64,000 nt of DNA from contig CAXUHG010000011.1 in the NCBI GenBank assembly GCA_964250805.1, positions 1-64,000 of the forward strand, read 5' to 3'. The position numbers and the translations under genes were made by a program. Of the stretch, positions 51,973 to 59,494 are shown in pieces. Source of the stretch: JBBQVS01 sp964250805. GTDB taxonomy: Bacteria > Chloroflexota > Ktedonobacteria > Ktedonobacterales > Ktedonobacteraceae. How positions within the stretch are numbered: the first letter of the stretch is position 1; each line of letters begins with the position of its first letter. The notes under the pieces are model-generated. The model was not told the origin of the DNA. It ran no database searches and was given only the letters and a program-made list of their open reading frames with translations.

Positions 51973-52998
51973 ATGGGACGGAGTGTATCGCTCTCTCGCG
52001 CGTCGTCACGAGACGAGGCAAGCATCGAGCAGATGCTTATTGGGAACAGTGTTGTCATGCGCAGTACACAGGATACCATTCGGCAGGTTGCGCACTATCC
52101 CGACACGACTGTTTTGCTACAGGGAGAAAGCGGAACGGGTAAAGAGGTTGCGGCTCGCGCTATTCATCTGCTGAGCCGTCGAGCTTCTCATCAGTTTAGT
52201 CCCATCAACTGTGCTGCTATTCCAGATACGCTACTCGAAACGGAACTCTTTGGCGTCGAGGCGGGGGCTTTTACCGATGCAAAGGCGTCGCGCGATGGCT
52301 ACGTCTTACGTGCCGACGGTGGAACGCTGTTCCTCGACGAAATTGGTGCCATGCCATTCGCGTTACAGGCTAAGTTGCTGCGCTTTCTGGAAACGCGCAG
52401 CTTTCGCCGCATTGGGGGCACAAAAGAACTGCATGTCGATTTGCGCGTCATTTCTGCGACAAACCTCGACCTGAAAACGGCGGTTGCACAAAAAATCTTC
52501 CGTGACGACCTCTTTTATCGTTTACAGGTTATCACGATTCGCCTACCAGCTTTGCGCGAGCGGCGCGAAGATATTCCGCTACTTGTCGAACACTACCTGC
52601 AGAAGAATAGCACCATCCATAGCGCGGACGGACAGCCATTGAAGATAAGCGAGGATGCTCTTGCGCTACTAGAACGTTACGACTGGCCTGGAAATGTACG
52701 CGAACTTTTTGGTGTGTTGCAACATAGTAGTATTCTCTGCGATGGGGTTGAGATTTGCCCACAAGACCTCCCCGAAAACGTGCGTCTTGCAGGAACAAGT
52801 GCAAGTGAGCGTTTACAAGAGCTACGGCAACAGTTGCATCTACCCACTGAGGGAATCGACCTGATCGCGTTTTTGAGCGGCATCGAAAATACCTTTATTC
52901 GTGAAGCCCTCGAACTTTCGGGTGGAAACCAGGTGCAGGCGGCGGCATTGCTAGGTATGTCGCGCGATAAACTACGCTACCGCCTGTCACGGATGTAG
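51973..52998 (+). CDS. Sigma-54 interaction domain activator
   Basis: The 341-residue product has the AAA+ domain of bacterial enhancer-binding proteins: Walker A GESGTGKE at residues 51-58, loop 1 GAFTDA at 98-103 (the common GAFTGA has changed to GAFTDA), Walker B GGTLFLDEIG, and the arginine finger region FRDDLFYRL. The C-terminal Fis-type helix-turn-helix is NQVQAAALLGMSRDKLRYRL. No sensory domain precedes the AAA+ part, so control by a partner such as the DUF4388 protein is possible. ATG 51973 is favoured by GGAGGAGTGTGGA upstream. Confidence 0.88.
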   Translation: MGRSVSLSRASSRDEASIEQMLIGNSVVMRSTQDTIRQVAHYPDTTVLLQGESGTGKEVAARAIHLLSRRASHQFSPINCAAIPDTLLETELFGVEAGAFTDAKASRDGYVLRADGGTLFLDEIGAMPFALQAKLLRFLETRSFRRIGGTKELHVDLRVISATNLDLKTAVAQKIFRDDLFYRLQVITIRLPALRERREDIPLLVEHYLQKNSTIHSADGQPLKISEDALALLERYDWPGNVRELFGVLQHSSILCDGVEICPQDLPENVRLAGTSASERLQELRQQLHLPTEGIDLIAFLSGIENTFIREALELSGGNQVQAAALLGMSRDKLRYRLSRM

Positions 52999-53011
52999 GA
53001 GTGTTGCGAGC

Positions 53012-53386
53012 TTACTTTGCCCAGGGTGGCGTACCTATCTCGTGCCCATCAGCCATTGTTGCATGCGTTTCTACTGGTAGGCAAACAATTGCATGCGCTA
53101 TTGTATCTCCACCGGCTACTTGAAGTAGTGATCGTGCAGGAACGTTTATTGCATCTCCCGCGTGAAGTTCAAAATTCTCACTCGCAACCGATACCGTTAT
53201 CGAGCCATCGAGTAACACAAAAACTTCTTCATGATCGAGCCAATGGAGAGCAGCTTTGGCATTTGGCTCGACTTCCAATTGCCAGGTACATAACTCGGTT
53301 GCACCACGACTTGGTGCCGTCAAGCCTGTGAAATGAAAACCTTCTACAGTAAATGTGGGAGCATCAGCTTTTCGTACAATAGACAT
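53012..53386 (-). CDS. Cupin domain protein
   Basis: The 124-residue product is a single cupin: KAALHWLDHEEVFVLLDGSI (the His/Glu metal motif HW-x-DHEE) and AGDAINVPARSLLQVAGGD. Its reaction is unknown. The promoter at 53460-53488 is overlapped by two palindromes that match the adjacent MarR gene, so it is probably repressed by that protein. AAGGAG precedes the ATG. Confidence 0.88.
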   Translation of the reverse strand: MSIVRKADAPTFTVEGFHFTGLTAPSRGATELCTWQLEVEPNAKAALHWLDHEEVFVLLDGSITVSVASENFELHAGDAINVPARSLLQVAGGDTIAHAIVCLPVETHATMADGHEIGTPPWAK

Positions 53387-53430
53387 AGTTATTCTCCTTG
53401 AATGTACTCAACGGTACGAAATCGACTTTC

Positions 53431-53501
53431 ATATGGTCAATATGCTTGACCATATGATTAGTATACACTGGATAGATTAGATAGTCAAGCATGTTGACTA
53501 T
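53431..53501. promoter_or_regulatory. Tandem palindromic operators and cupin promoter
   Basis: Two related palindromes lie between the divergent cupin and MarR genes. ATATGGTCAATATGCTTGAC and the rest of its arm form a 25-bp perfect palindrome at 53431-53455. ATAGTCAA-GCATG-TTGACTAT is at 53481-53501. Both follow the pattern GTCAA-N5-TTGAC. The cupin promoter on the minus strand, TTGACT at 53483-53488 with a 17-base spacer and TATACT at 53460-53465, is covered by them. They are probable MarR-type operators. Confidence 0.75.
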
Positions 53502-53556
53502 TATATATTGTACAATGATGTTGATTCAAGGAAATGATATAAGAGGAAGGCGTGTT

Positions 53557-54027
53557 GTGTCTGAAATATCTCCTTCATATAGGCTTATTACATTAATAGC
53601 GACGACTTGGAGTATCCTTGTTGAGGAGCTTCAGACAGAGCTTGCCAAAGTGGGCTATGGTGATATCCGACCGGCGCATGGTTTTGCTTTCCAGTTATTT
53701 GCGCCAAATGGAACGACTGGAAATGAGTTAGCCGAACATTTAGGAGTTACGAAGCAAGCGGCAAGTCAGATGATTGACTATCTTGAGGAACATGGCTATG
53801 TTGTAAGAAAGCCGCATCCAACTGATAAGCGTGGCAAGCTCGTGATATTGACTCAAAAAGGCTGGGATTGTATTCAGGCGGTGGAAACTATTTTTGCAAC
53901 ATTAGAGAGACGTTGGTCTGAGGTTTTAGGCGATGAACATATGAATATATTGTGTACAGACCTCAGCCATCTCATACGTGCCTCGAATAGTGATATTGTG
54001 TCTTACCGCTTGCGACCTTCATGGTAG
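53557..54027 (+). CDS. MarR family transcriptional regulator
   Basis: The 156-residue product has the MarR winged helix: TTGNELAEHLGVTKQAASQM, then IDYLEEHGYVVRKPHPTDKR and GKLVILTQKGWD. It probably represses the divergent cupin gene by the tandem palindromes in between. GTG 53557 is chosen because GGAAGG lies six bases upstream; ATGs at 53515 and 53518 are possible, and the open frame from 53491 begins inside an operator. It converges on moeA. Confidence 0.88.
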   Translation: MSEISPSYRLITLIATTWSILVEELQTELAKVGYGDIRPAHGFAFQLFAPNGTTGNELAEHLGVTKQAASQMIDYLEEHGYVVRKPHPTDKRGKLVILTQKGWDCIQAVETIFATLERRWSEVLGDEHMNILCTDLSHLIRASNSDIVSYRLRPSW

Positions 54028-54047
54028 GATTATGATCCTTTGACGAA

Positions 54048-55259
54048 TTATACTTCGGGCCAATCCAGCATCATCGCCTTTATCGTATCACCAGCTTTCA
54101 CGGTAACGCCGCCCTCTGGCACAATTAAAAAAGCGTTGGCTTGTAGTAGAGAGGTCGTGATGTTGGAGCCTTGATTGCCGGTTGTGTGGGCAGCGAAGTG
54201 GTCATCGTGCCACTCGACATGCGCTCGGACGTAGTGGCGACGCATAACGCGATCTTGTATGTCGTCTTCAACAACTACGTTGACCTGTGGTTTGAATAGT
54301 CGTGTGTGGCCTTGCATTTTGCGTAGTATGGGATAGCCGAAGAGTTCAAACGTGACCGCGCTAGAAACGGGATTGCCGGGGAGTCCTAACAGGGGCACGT
54401 TGCCGACGGAGCCGAAGGCAACGGGCTTGCCGGGTCGCATGTTGATACGCCAGAAGTCGATGTTGCCTTGTTCCGTCATAATATCCTTCACAAGATCGAA
54501 ATCGCCGACGGAGACGCCGCCAGAGGTCAAGATGAGGTCGTAGGTCGTGGCCTCGCGGAATTTCTCGCGTAAACTTTCTACTGTGTCTTGTGCCACACCG
54601 AGACGCGTCGCTTCTATACCTGCACGTCGCAGCATTGCCTCTAGTAGGTAGCTGTTGCTATTGCGAATCTTGCCAGGAGAGAGTGGCGCGTCGATGTCGA
54701 TAAGCTCGTCGCCAGTGGCGAGAATTGCTACGCGTGGACGACGAATGACAGAGACATGCGCATACCCAAGCGTCGCCAGGATACCGATTTCCCACGGTCC
54801 GATTTCGGTGCCGCGCTGAATAACGACTTGTCCCGCATGCATATCTTCGCCCGCTGGACGAATATTGTTGCCTTGCGCGACCTCTTGTTGTACCTCTACC
54901 CAGGTTCCATCATTGGAGGTCAATTCAACCTGGATAACCGCATCAGCACCAGGAGGGACAGGCGCACCCGTCATGATACGTATAGCCTCGCCCTCTTGCA
55001 GGGCGCGGTCGGCGACATAGCCCGCCGCGACTGTGCCACTTATACGTAGATGTGCCGACTGCCCATTGTTTGAGCGACTATCCTGACTGCGTAGTGCAAA
55101 GCCGTCCATCGCCGAGTTCGCAAAGGGAGGCATGTCTTCATGTACAACAATATCTTGTGCTAGCACCAGTCCTTGTGCAGATGTAAGGAGTGTTTCGATG
55201 CTCTCTAATGGAGAAATTTGCGCCAGGATGCGTGCAAGAGCCTCTTCTACGCTGATCAT
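54048..55259 (-). CDS. moeA: Molybdopterin molybdotransferase MoeA
   Basis: The 403-residue product has the MoeA motifs: PPFANSAMDGFALRSQ, RIMTGAPVPPGADAVIQVE, ILATGDELIDIDAPL, TSGGVSVGDFDLVKDIM and LLGLPGNPVSSAVTFELFGY. It inserts molybdenum into molybdopterin and so supports the cox molybdenum hydroxylase. A strong AAAGGAGG lies before the ATG. It is not next to other moa/moe genes. Confidence 0.95.
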   Translation of the reverse strand: MISVEEALARILAQISPLESIETLLTSAQGLVLAQDIVVHEDMPPFANSAMDGFALRSQDSRSNNGQSAHLRISGTVAAGYVADRALQEGEAIRIMTGAPVPPGADAVIQVELTSNDGTWVEVQQEVAQGNNIRPAGEDMHAGQVVIQRGTEIGPWEIGILATLGYAHVSVIRRPRVAILATGDELIDIDAPLSPGKIRNSNSYLLEAMLRRAGIEATRLGVAQDTVESLREKFREATTYDLILTSGGVSVGDFDLVKDIMTEQGNIDFWRINMRPGKPVAFGSVGNVPLLGLPGNPVSSAVTFELFGYPILRKMQGHTRLFKPQVNVVVEDDIQDRVMRRHYVRAHVEWHDDHFAAHTTGNQGSNITTSLLQANAFLIVPEGGVTVKAGDTIKAMMLDWPEV

Positions 55260-55308
55260 TGTTACATCCTCCTTTGTAAGGCCAATTATCGACCACGATA
55301 TGAGAATG

Positions 55309-55446
55309 TTTCGTAGGGACCAGATTTATCGCGTCCGTTCGCGTGATTTATCACGCGAGAGATTGCAATATGTCTGTATATAGTATCAACAAGAATTTCG
55401 CGCAATGAATTGCGCCTCGGACGCGATAAATCTGGTCCCTACGAAA
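55309..55446. repeat. Directional palindromic element, copy 9
   Basis: The outer arms are TTTCGTAGGGACCAGATTTA and complement, nearly perfect. Block B (GCGTGATTTATCACGC) is on the left and block A variant (GCGCAATGAATTGCGC) on the right, with CTGTATATAG in the centre. It lies upstream of moeA and downstream of the tRNA-Glu terminator. Confidence 0.9.
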
Positions 55447-55486
55447 ATCGTAGCATGATGATTGCAATTGTGATTACGACGAAACA

Positions 55487-55530
55487 AAAGAAGCCTGACA
55501 CACCAAATAAGAGTAATGCCAGACTTCTTT
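55487..55530 (-). terminator. Terminator after tRNA-Glu
   Basis: On the minus strand AAAGAAGTCTG and CAGGCTTCTTT pair (one G-U) around a 22-base loop and are followed by TGTTT. It lies just beyond the 3' end of tRNA-Glu. Confidence 0.7.
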
Positions 55531-55539
55531 GAAAAATAG

Positions 55540-55613
55540 TACCTCGTACGGGATTCGAACCCGTGATCTCCGCCTTGAAAGGGCGGCGTCCAAGGCCGCT
55601 AGACGAACGAGGC
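55540..55613 (-). tRNA. tRNA-Glu (anticodon UUC)
   Basis: Read on the minus strand, the acceptor 5' strand GCCTCGT pairs with ACGAGGT (G-U at the outermost pair). The anticodon stem CCGCC/GGCGG holds the loop CTTTCAA with anticodon TTC. The T arm GGGTTCGAATCCC is present. No CCA is encoded. A hairpin terminator follows. Confidence 0.93.
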
Positions 55614-55794
55614 TTGTGGCTACAGTGTGCCTTCACACGTTTATACCAACGTTGCGATTGTACTCTATCCATGTGGCTTTGTCAAGGACAATTTTGCTAT
55701 AGTTATTCGTGTAATTGAAAAAGATAGTGCGTATCGCTGTTATCTATGTTACAATGGTCTCCGGTCATTAGCAAAACAAGAAGGTGTCAAAAAT

Positions 55795-56808
55795 ATGGCA
55801 AACGAAAAGGATCGTTCCGCAGCTCACCGTCGCGAGCAGATGCGTCAGCAGCGGCAGCAGCGAGATAGTCAAAATACACAGAGGCAGCAGCAGTCGAAAA
55901 CGCGCAAACGTCGCACCACGCGACGTGGCATCAATCCCTGGTGGTATATCGGGAGCGTTCTCGTCGTACTTGCTGTGGTTGTTGTATTCTTTATCTTTAT
56001 TGCGCGACAGCAAGGCAGTGCTGTGACAGCAGGTACAACAGACTCAAGTGTGTTGAAGCAAGTAACGAGCGTCAATCCCACGCTTCTCTCGCAAGTAGGC
56101 ACTGCGGATGTAAAAAATAATTTTCAGGCAGTCAAACAGAAACAGCCAATTCTGATGGGACCTACAGGCAAGCCAGAGTTTCTGTACTATGGTGCGGAAT
56201 TTTGCCCATATTGCGCAGCTCAGCGTTGGGGCATCACTGTGGCTCTCAGCCGTTTTGGAACATTCACAAAGTTGCCGGAAATTAGCTCATCTAGTAGCGA
56301 CGTAGATCCAAACACGGCAACCTTTTCATTTTACCAGAGTAGTTATAGCAGTAACTACGTTGACTTTGTGTCGTTAGAGGCAGAGGATGGGCAGGGGCAA
56401 CCGCTACAAAAGTTGACGCCAGACCAGCAGAAAATTATCGACACGTACAATGGACCGCCGTACACACAGTCGGCTGGTTTCCCATTCATTGACGTGGGCA
56501 ACCAGTATGTTGTTCCCGGCCCTACCTTTGATCCCAGCATACTTGCGGGCATGTCGCAGAAAGATATTGCAGCCTCGCTTTCAAGCACCGACTCGGAGGC
56601 ATCGAAGCAGATTATGGCGACTGCCAACTACTTGACTGCTTCGATCTGTTTAATTACCAATAACCAACCAGGGAGTGTATGTAGTGACTCGACTATCCAG
56701 CAGATTGCTCAGTCGATGCCCAAGGCTACTGCGAACAATAGCAGTTCGCAATTAGCAACTAGCTCTAGCTCATTCGACATAAATGTTCCGTCCCGTCGAA
56801 GAGTGTAA
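55795..56808 (+). CDS. DUF929 family membrane-anchored thioredoxin-like protein
   Basis: The 337-residue product has a charged Gln/Arg-rich N-terminus (EQMRQQRQQRDSQNTQRQQQ), one transmembrane segment (WYIGSVLVVLAVVVVFFIFI) and an external domain with FLYYGAEFCPYCAAQRWG. That CPYC motif is thioredoxin-like and typical of DUF929, which may act in disulfide chemistry outside the cell. Several later cysteines are present. ATG 55795 has AAGGTG upstream; the frame is open from 55627 without a ribosome site. Confidence 0.82.
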   Translation: MANEKDRSAAHRREQMRQQRQQRDSQNTQRQQQSKTRKRRTTRRGINPWWYIGSVLVVLAVVVVFFIFIARQQGSAVTAGTTDSSVLKQVTSVNPTLLSQVGTADVKNNFQAVKQKQPILMGPTGKPEFLYYGAEFCPYCAAQRWGITVALSRFGTFTKLPEISSSSSDVDPNTATFSFYQSSYSSNYVDFVSLEAEDGQGQPLQKLTPDQQKIIDTYNGPPYTQSAGFPFIDVGNQYVVPGPTFDPSILAGMSQKDIAASLSSTDSEASKQIMATANYLTASICLITNNQPGSVCSDSTIQQIAQSMPKATANNSSSQLATSSSSFDINVPSRRRV

Positions 56809-56809
56809 C

Positions 56810-56879
56810 GCTCCAAACTTCCAAAAAAACAGGTCTGCACTTAACTTAGTGCAGACCTGTTTTTTTGGAAGTTTGGAGC
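56810..56879. terminator. Long hairpin after the DUF929 gene
   Basis: Two 32-base arms (one end GCTCCAAACTTCC) flank a 6-base loop; the right arm contains TTTTTTT. The element starts 2 bases after the stop codon. Confidence 0.75.
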
Positions 56880-56934
56880 CTCGTATATACTGTAAGTATA
56901 AATATGTTGATATGTGGATGTAGGAGGATCAGTT

Positions 56935-57360
56935 ATGAAATACGAGCAGCCAGATTTTACTCGCGAGTCGCCTTCGGAACGTTTTATGCCCCCAATGTTA
57001 CGTTTACCCCAACTTTCGTCATTGCCAATAACCCCATTACCTGGAGAGGAAACGCGACAATTTCAGCAAACGCCAAGAAGAGTGCAATCCCAATTTATTA
57101 CAGCACCGCCGCACACCGAGCCATTAAGAGGCTCTTCCTTGATACTCAATACAGAAGAGAGTGAAACGGCTTTGTTGCCGACGCCACAGGTACCATTTCC
57201 TATGCATCATCGAGCTATTGCGCGTTCACTGCGTAGTGGCGTGACCTATATTCCACCTTCCCTGAAACGGAATAGGGAAATGAACATGGTCGATGCCGTA
57301 ATTGCCTGTGTTGCGTTGCTACTGTTTATCTTGCTACTCTACTATTATTTTTCCGCGTAA
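56935..57360 (+). CDS. Small tail-anchored membrane protein
   Basis: The 141-residue product is Pro- and Arg-rich and apparently disordered (SPSERFMPPMLRLPQLSSLP) up to residue 110. It ends in a single hydrophobic helix (VDAVIACVALLLFILLLYYY). There is no signal peptide, so it should be a tail-anchored protein facing the cytosol. AGGAGG precedes the ATG at good spacing. The family is not recognised. Confidence 0.75.
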   Translation: MKYEQPDFTRESPSERFMPPMLRLPQLSSLPITPLPGEETRQFQQTPRRVQSQFITAPPHTEPLRGSSLILNTEESETALLPTPQVPFPMHHRAIARSLRSGVTYIPPSLKRNREMNMVDAVIACVALLLFILLLYYYFSA

Positions 57361-57735
57361 TCCCTACTAGTCCACCAATCTTGATTTGATGAGTAAAAGT
57401 AGGGGTCTAATTGAAGGTTGGTGGACTACTACCCATAAGGTTGCGTCGCTAGCGTCTATCCTGATACAATGTAGAGCAATTGATTATGATTTCACCAGAC
57501 TCCAGAAGCATCGACTCGTGGCGAGTGTATGTTTGAGTCGTGTGCGTAGGAGTAGCAGACCACTCGCCACCGAGGAAGTATCTATAGTCACGTAAGAAAA
57601 CGCTTGAAGGCCATTCGCGGCTTCATGAGCGGCTGGCTACACATTTTGACTCTCTACTGTGTCGTAGAAGTACGCTTCTTACGCTGGCGTAAAGGTCTCT
57701 GGCGTCGCCTATTATATGGGGTTACACAAACAGAT
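57361..57735. other. Intergenic region with two inverted repeats
   Basis: CTAGTCCACCAATCTT (57367-57382) and its near-complement AAGGTTGGTGGACTA (57414-57428) form one hairpin, and CTCGTGGCGAGTG (about 57515) and CACTCGCCACCGAG (about 57560-57573) form another. In addition, an open frame from TTG 57604 runs into the phosphatase gene; it lacks a ribosome site. No other gene is seen. Confidence 0.45.
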
Positions 57736-58419
57736 ATGAAACAAACGTTGCTCATCGTGCGTCATGGGCAAACGATCTGGAATGTCGAGCATCGTCTTCC
57801 AGGTCAGCTTGAAGGCGTCGCGCTCAATGATAATGGGCGGCAGCAAGCAGCGCGACTTGCCGAGGCACTCACCGTGCTGCCCGTTAGTGCCATCGTCAGT
57901 AGTCCTCTCGAACGCGCCCTCGATACCGCTGAATTCATTGCTAAAGGCCGCGACATCCCGATCCAGCTAGAGCCGGACCTGATGGATACGAATATTGGCA
58001 AGTGGGCAGGGCAGGTCATCGAAGAGATCGCCAAAAACGATCCTGCGTGGAAAGAGTATGTGCGCGATCCTTTGAAGGCACCCGAAGGCGTCGAGACGTT
58101 TCCACAGGTGCAACAGCGCGTACTGGCTGCGGTCGAACGTTGGCGGAAGCGGGAAGACATTGGTCCGTATCCCGTTTTTGTGGCGCATGCTGACGTGGTA
58201 AAGCTGCTCATCGCGCATTATTCGGGACTGGATGTAGCGAAAGCTGGCAGTATCCACATTGATAACGCCTCCGTCAGCCTTGTGGAATTAGAGAACGAGC
58301 AATCACCGCAGGTAGTCGCCATTAGCTGGAGTCCTCATCCCGGCTGGCTCAAAGCTCCAACACCCGAAATTCTAAAGAAACCCACGCCTACCGAGGAACA
58401 GGGCGAGCAAAAAGAATAG
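57736..58419 (+). CDS. Histidine phosphatase family protein
   Basis: The 227-residue product has the phosphoglycerate-mutase-like motif LLIVRHGQTIWN with the catalytic His, then SSPLERALDTAEFI and the second His in PVFVAHADVVKLLI. It removes phosphate from an unknown substrate. It may act on small molecules or proteins. ATG 57736 is the clear family start; the frame is open to 57604 and would add 44 basic residues. The gene is 54 bp ahead of the ATPase-like gene on the same strand. Confidence 0.88.
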   Translation: MKQTLLIVRHGQTIWNVEHRLPGQLEGVALNDNGRQQAARLAEALTVLPVSAIVSSPLERALDTAEFIAKGRDIPIQLEPDLMDTNIGKWAGQVIEEIAKNDPAWKEYVRDPLKAPEGVETFPQVQQRVLAAVERWRKREDIGPYPVFVAHADVVKLLIAHYSGLDVAKAGSIHIDNASVSLVELENEQSPQVVAISWSPHPGWLKAPTPEILKKPTPTEEQGEQKE

Positions 58420-58473
58420 ATACGTAGGAAGAACCTTGAATTCTTCCTTATTCATATGAAAGGGAACGACGGT

Positions 58474-59319
58474 ATGTTTGACCCACATGACCCCTATGAA
58501 CGCTATTACTGGCATTACGAGTCACGACGCCCGCTTTCGGTGGCGCAAATCATTGCTCTACAAAGTGTCGATGCGGAAACTGCTGGTCTCGTCTGGCTTT
58601 TACTAGAGTCGGGTGCCTCACTCACGGTTGCAGGTCCAACCGACCCTCAGCCAGGAGTAGGCAAAACGACGACGCTCAATGCCTTGCTGCAATTTCTGCC
58701 CGAAGGCACTGCCTTGGTTTATATGTCCGGCATGTACGAAAATTTTGCGTTTACCCGTATTCCAGAAATTGACCCTGCGACAACGTATGCGCTATGCAAC
58801 GAGGTGAGCGATCATCTTCCCATTTATATGTGGGGACGTATTGCCCGCCGCTACCTGACGCTGCCAGGCAAAGGGTACCATGTGGCGACGAGTGTCCATG
58901 CCGATACGATTGACGATGTGATGAACATGTATAGCAACGACCTCCACCTCGTGCCAGAGGACGTGCGACGCCTCGGCCTCATTATCAATATAGGGCTTGT
59001 CGGACGTGCCTATCCACCGCGCCGTCGCTGGTTCTCGACTCATTTTGTGCGACCTGTGGCAGCCTCGAACAAGCCCGATGAGATTGTGCCTGTGCCGCTC
59101 TCGCTCTGGAACAAGTACGATGATACCTTTGAGCATGCCGACCAGTCAATTCTCGACGAACTGGCATCGTATGTGGGAGTGACGCCGCAGGAGTTCAACA
59201 AGGCTCTTCAACTGCGCATCGATTGCCTGAAAGACATCTCGCAAGGCTCTGGCATTGGGGCGCAAGAGATGTTCGAGGCGGTGAACGACCTGCGTACACG
59301 TTCTGCACAGCAGCCCTAA
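58474..59319 (+). CDS. Secretion-ATPase-like (VirB11/PilT-related) P-loop protein
   Basis: The 281-residue product has a Walker A-type motif in an unusual longer loop, GPTDPQPGVGKTTTLNALLQ at residues 54-73, and a later ATSVHADTIDDVMNMYS resembling the His box of type II/IV secretion ATPases. A convincing Walker B aspartate is missing, and the protein is shorter than typical PilT/VirB11. It may be a regulator or degenerate ATPase. ATG 58474 has AAAGGG nine bases upstream. No pilus or secretion genes adjoin it. Confidence 0.7.
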   Translation: MFDPHDPYERYYWHYESRRPLSVAQIIALQSVDAETAGLVWLLLESGASLTVAGPTDPQPGVGKTTTLNALLQFLPEGTALVYMSGMYENFAFTRIPEIDPATTYALCNEVSDHLPIYMWGRIARRYLTLPGKGYHVATSVHADTIDDVMNMYSNDLHLVPEDVRRLGLIINIGLVGRAYPPRRRWFSTHFVRPVAASNKPDEIVPVPLSLWNKYDDTFEHADQSILDELASYVGVTPQEFNKALQLRIDCLKDISQGSGIGAQEMFEAVNDLRTRSAQQP

Positions 59320-59398
59320 GCTGAATAAAGAAATAGAAATTCTTCTTGTAATGTTCTCTATAATGAGATTGGTAATATTAAGAAAGGAGGTATCCGCT

Positions 59399-59464
59399 AT
59401 GTTGGGACCGAATACACGTGTCGGCGATGGACGCTGGCCCCGCATCTATGCTGAACATTGCTAA
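59399..59464 (+). CDS. 21-residue ORF with a strong ribosome site
   Basis: AAAGGAGG, a perfect ribosome-binding site, precedes ATG 59399 by eight bases. The frame encodes MLGPNTRVGDGRWPRIYAEHC and then stops. TATAAT lies at 59359-59364, about 35 bases upstream. It ends 30 bases before the glycosyltransferase start. It may be a leader peptide, a small protein or a translated regulatory element of the glycosyltransferase gene. Confidence 0.5.
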   Translation: MLGPNTRVGDGRWPRIYAEHC

Positions 59465-59494
59465 CAACTCGGAAGAAAGAGGAGCATTCTATCC

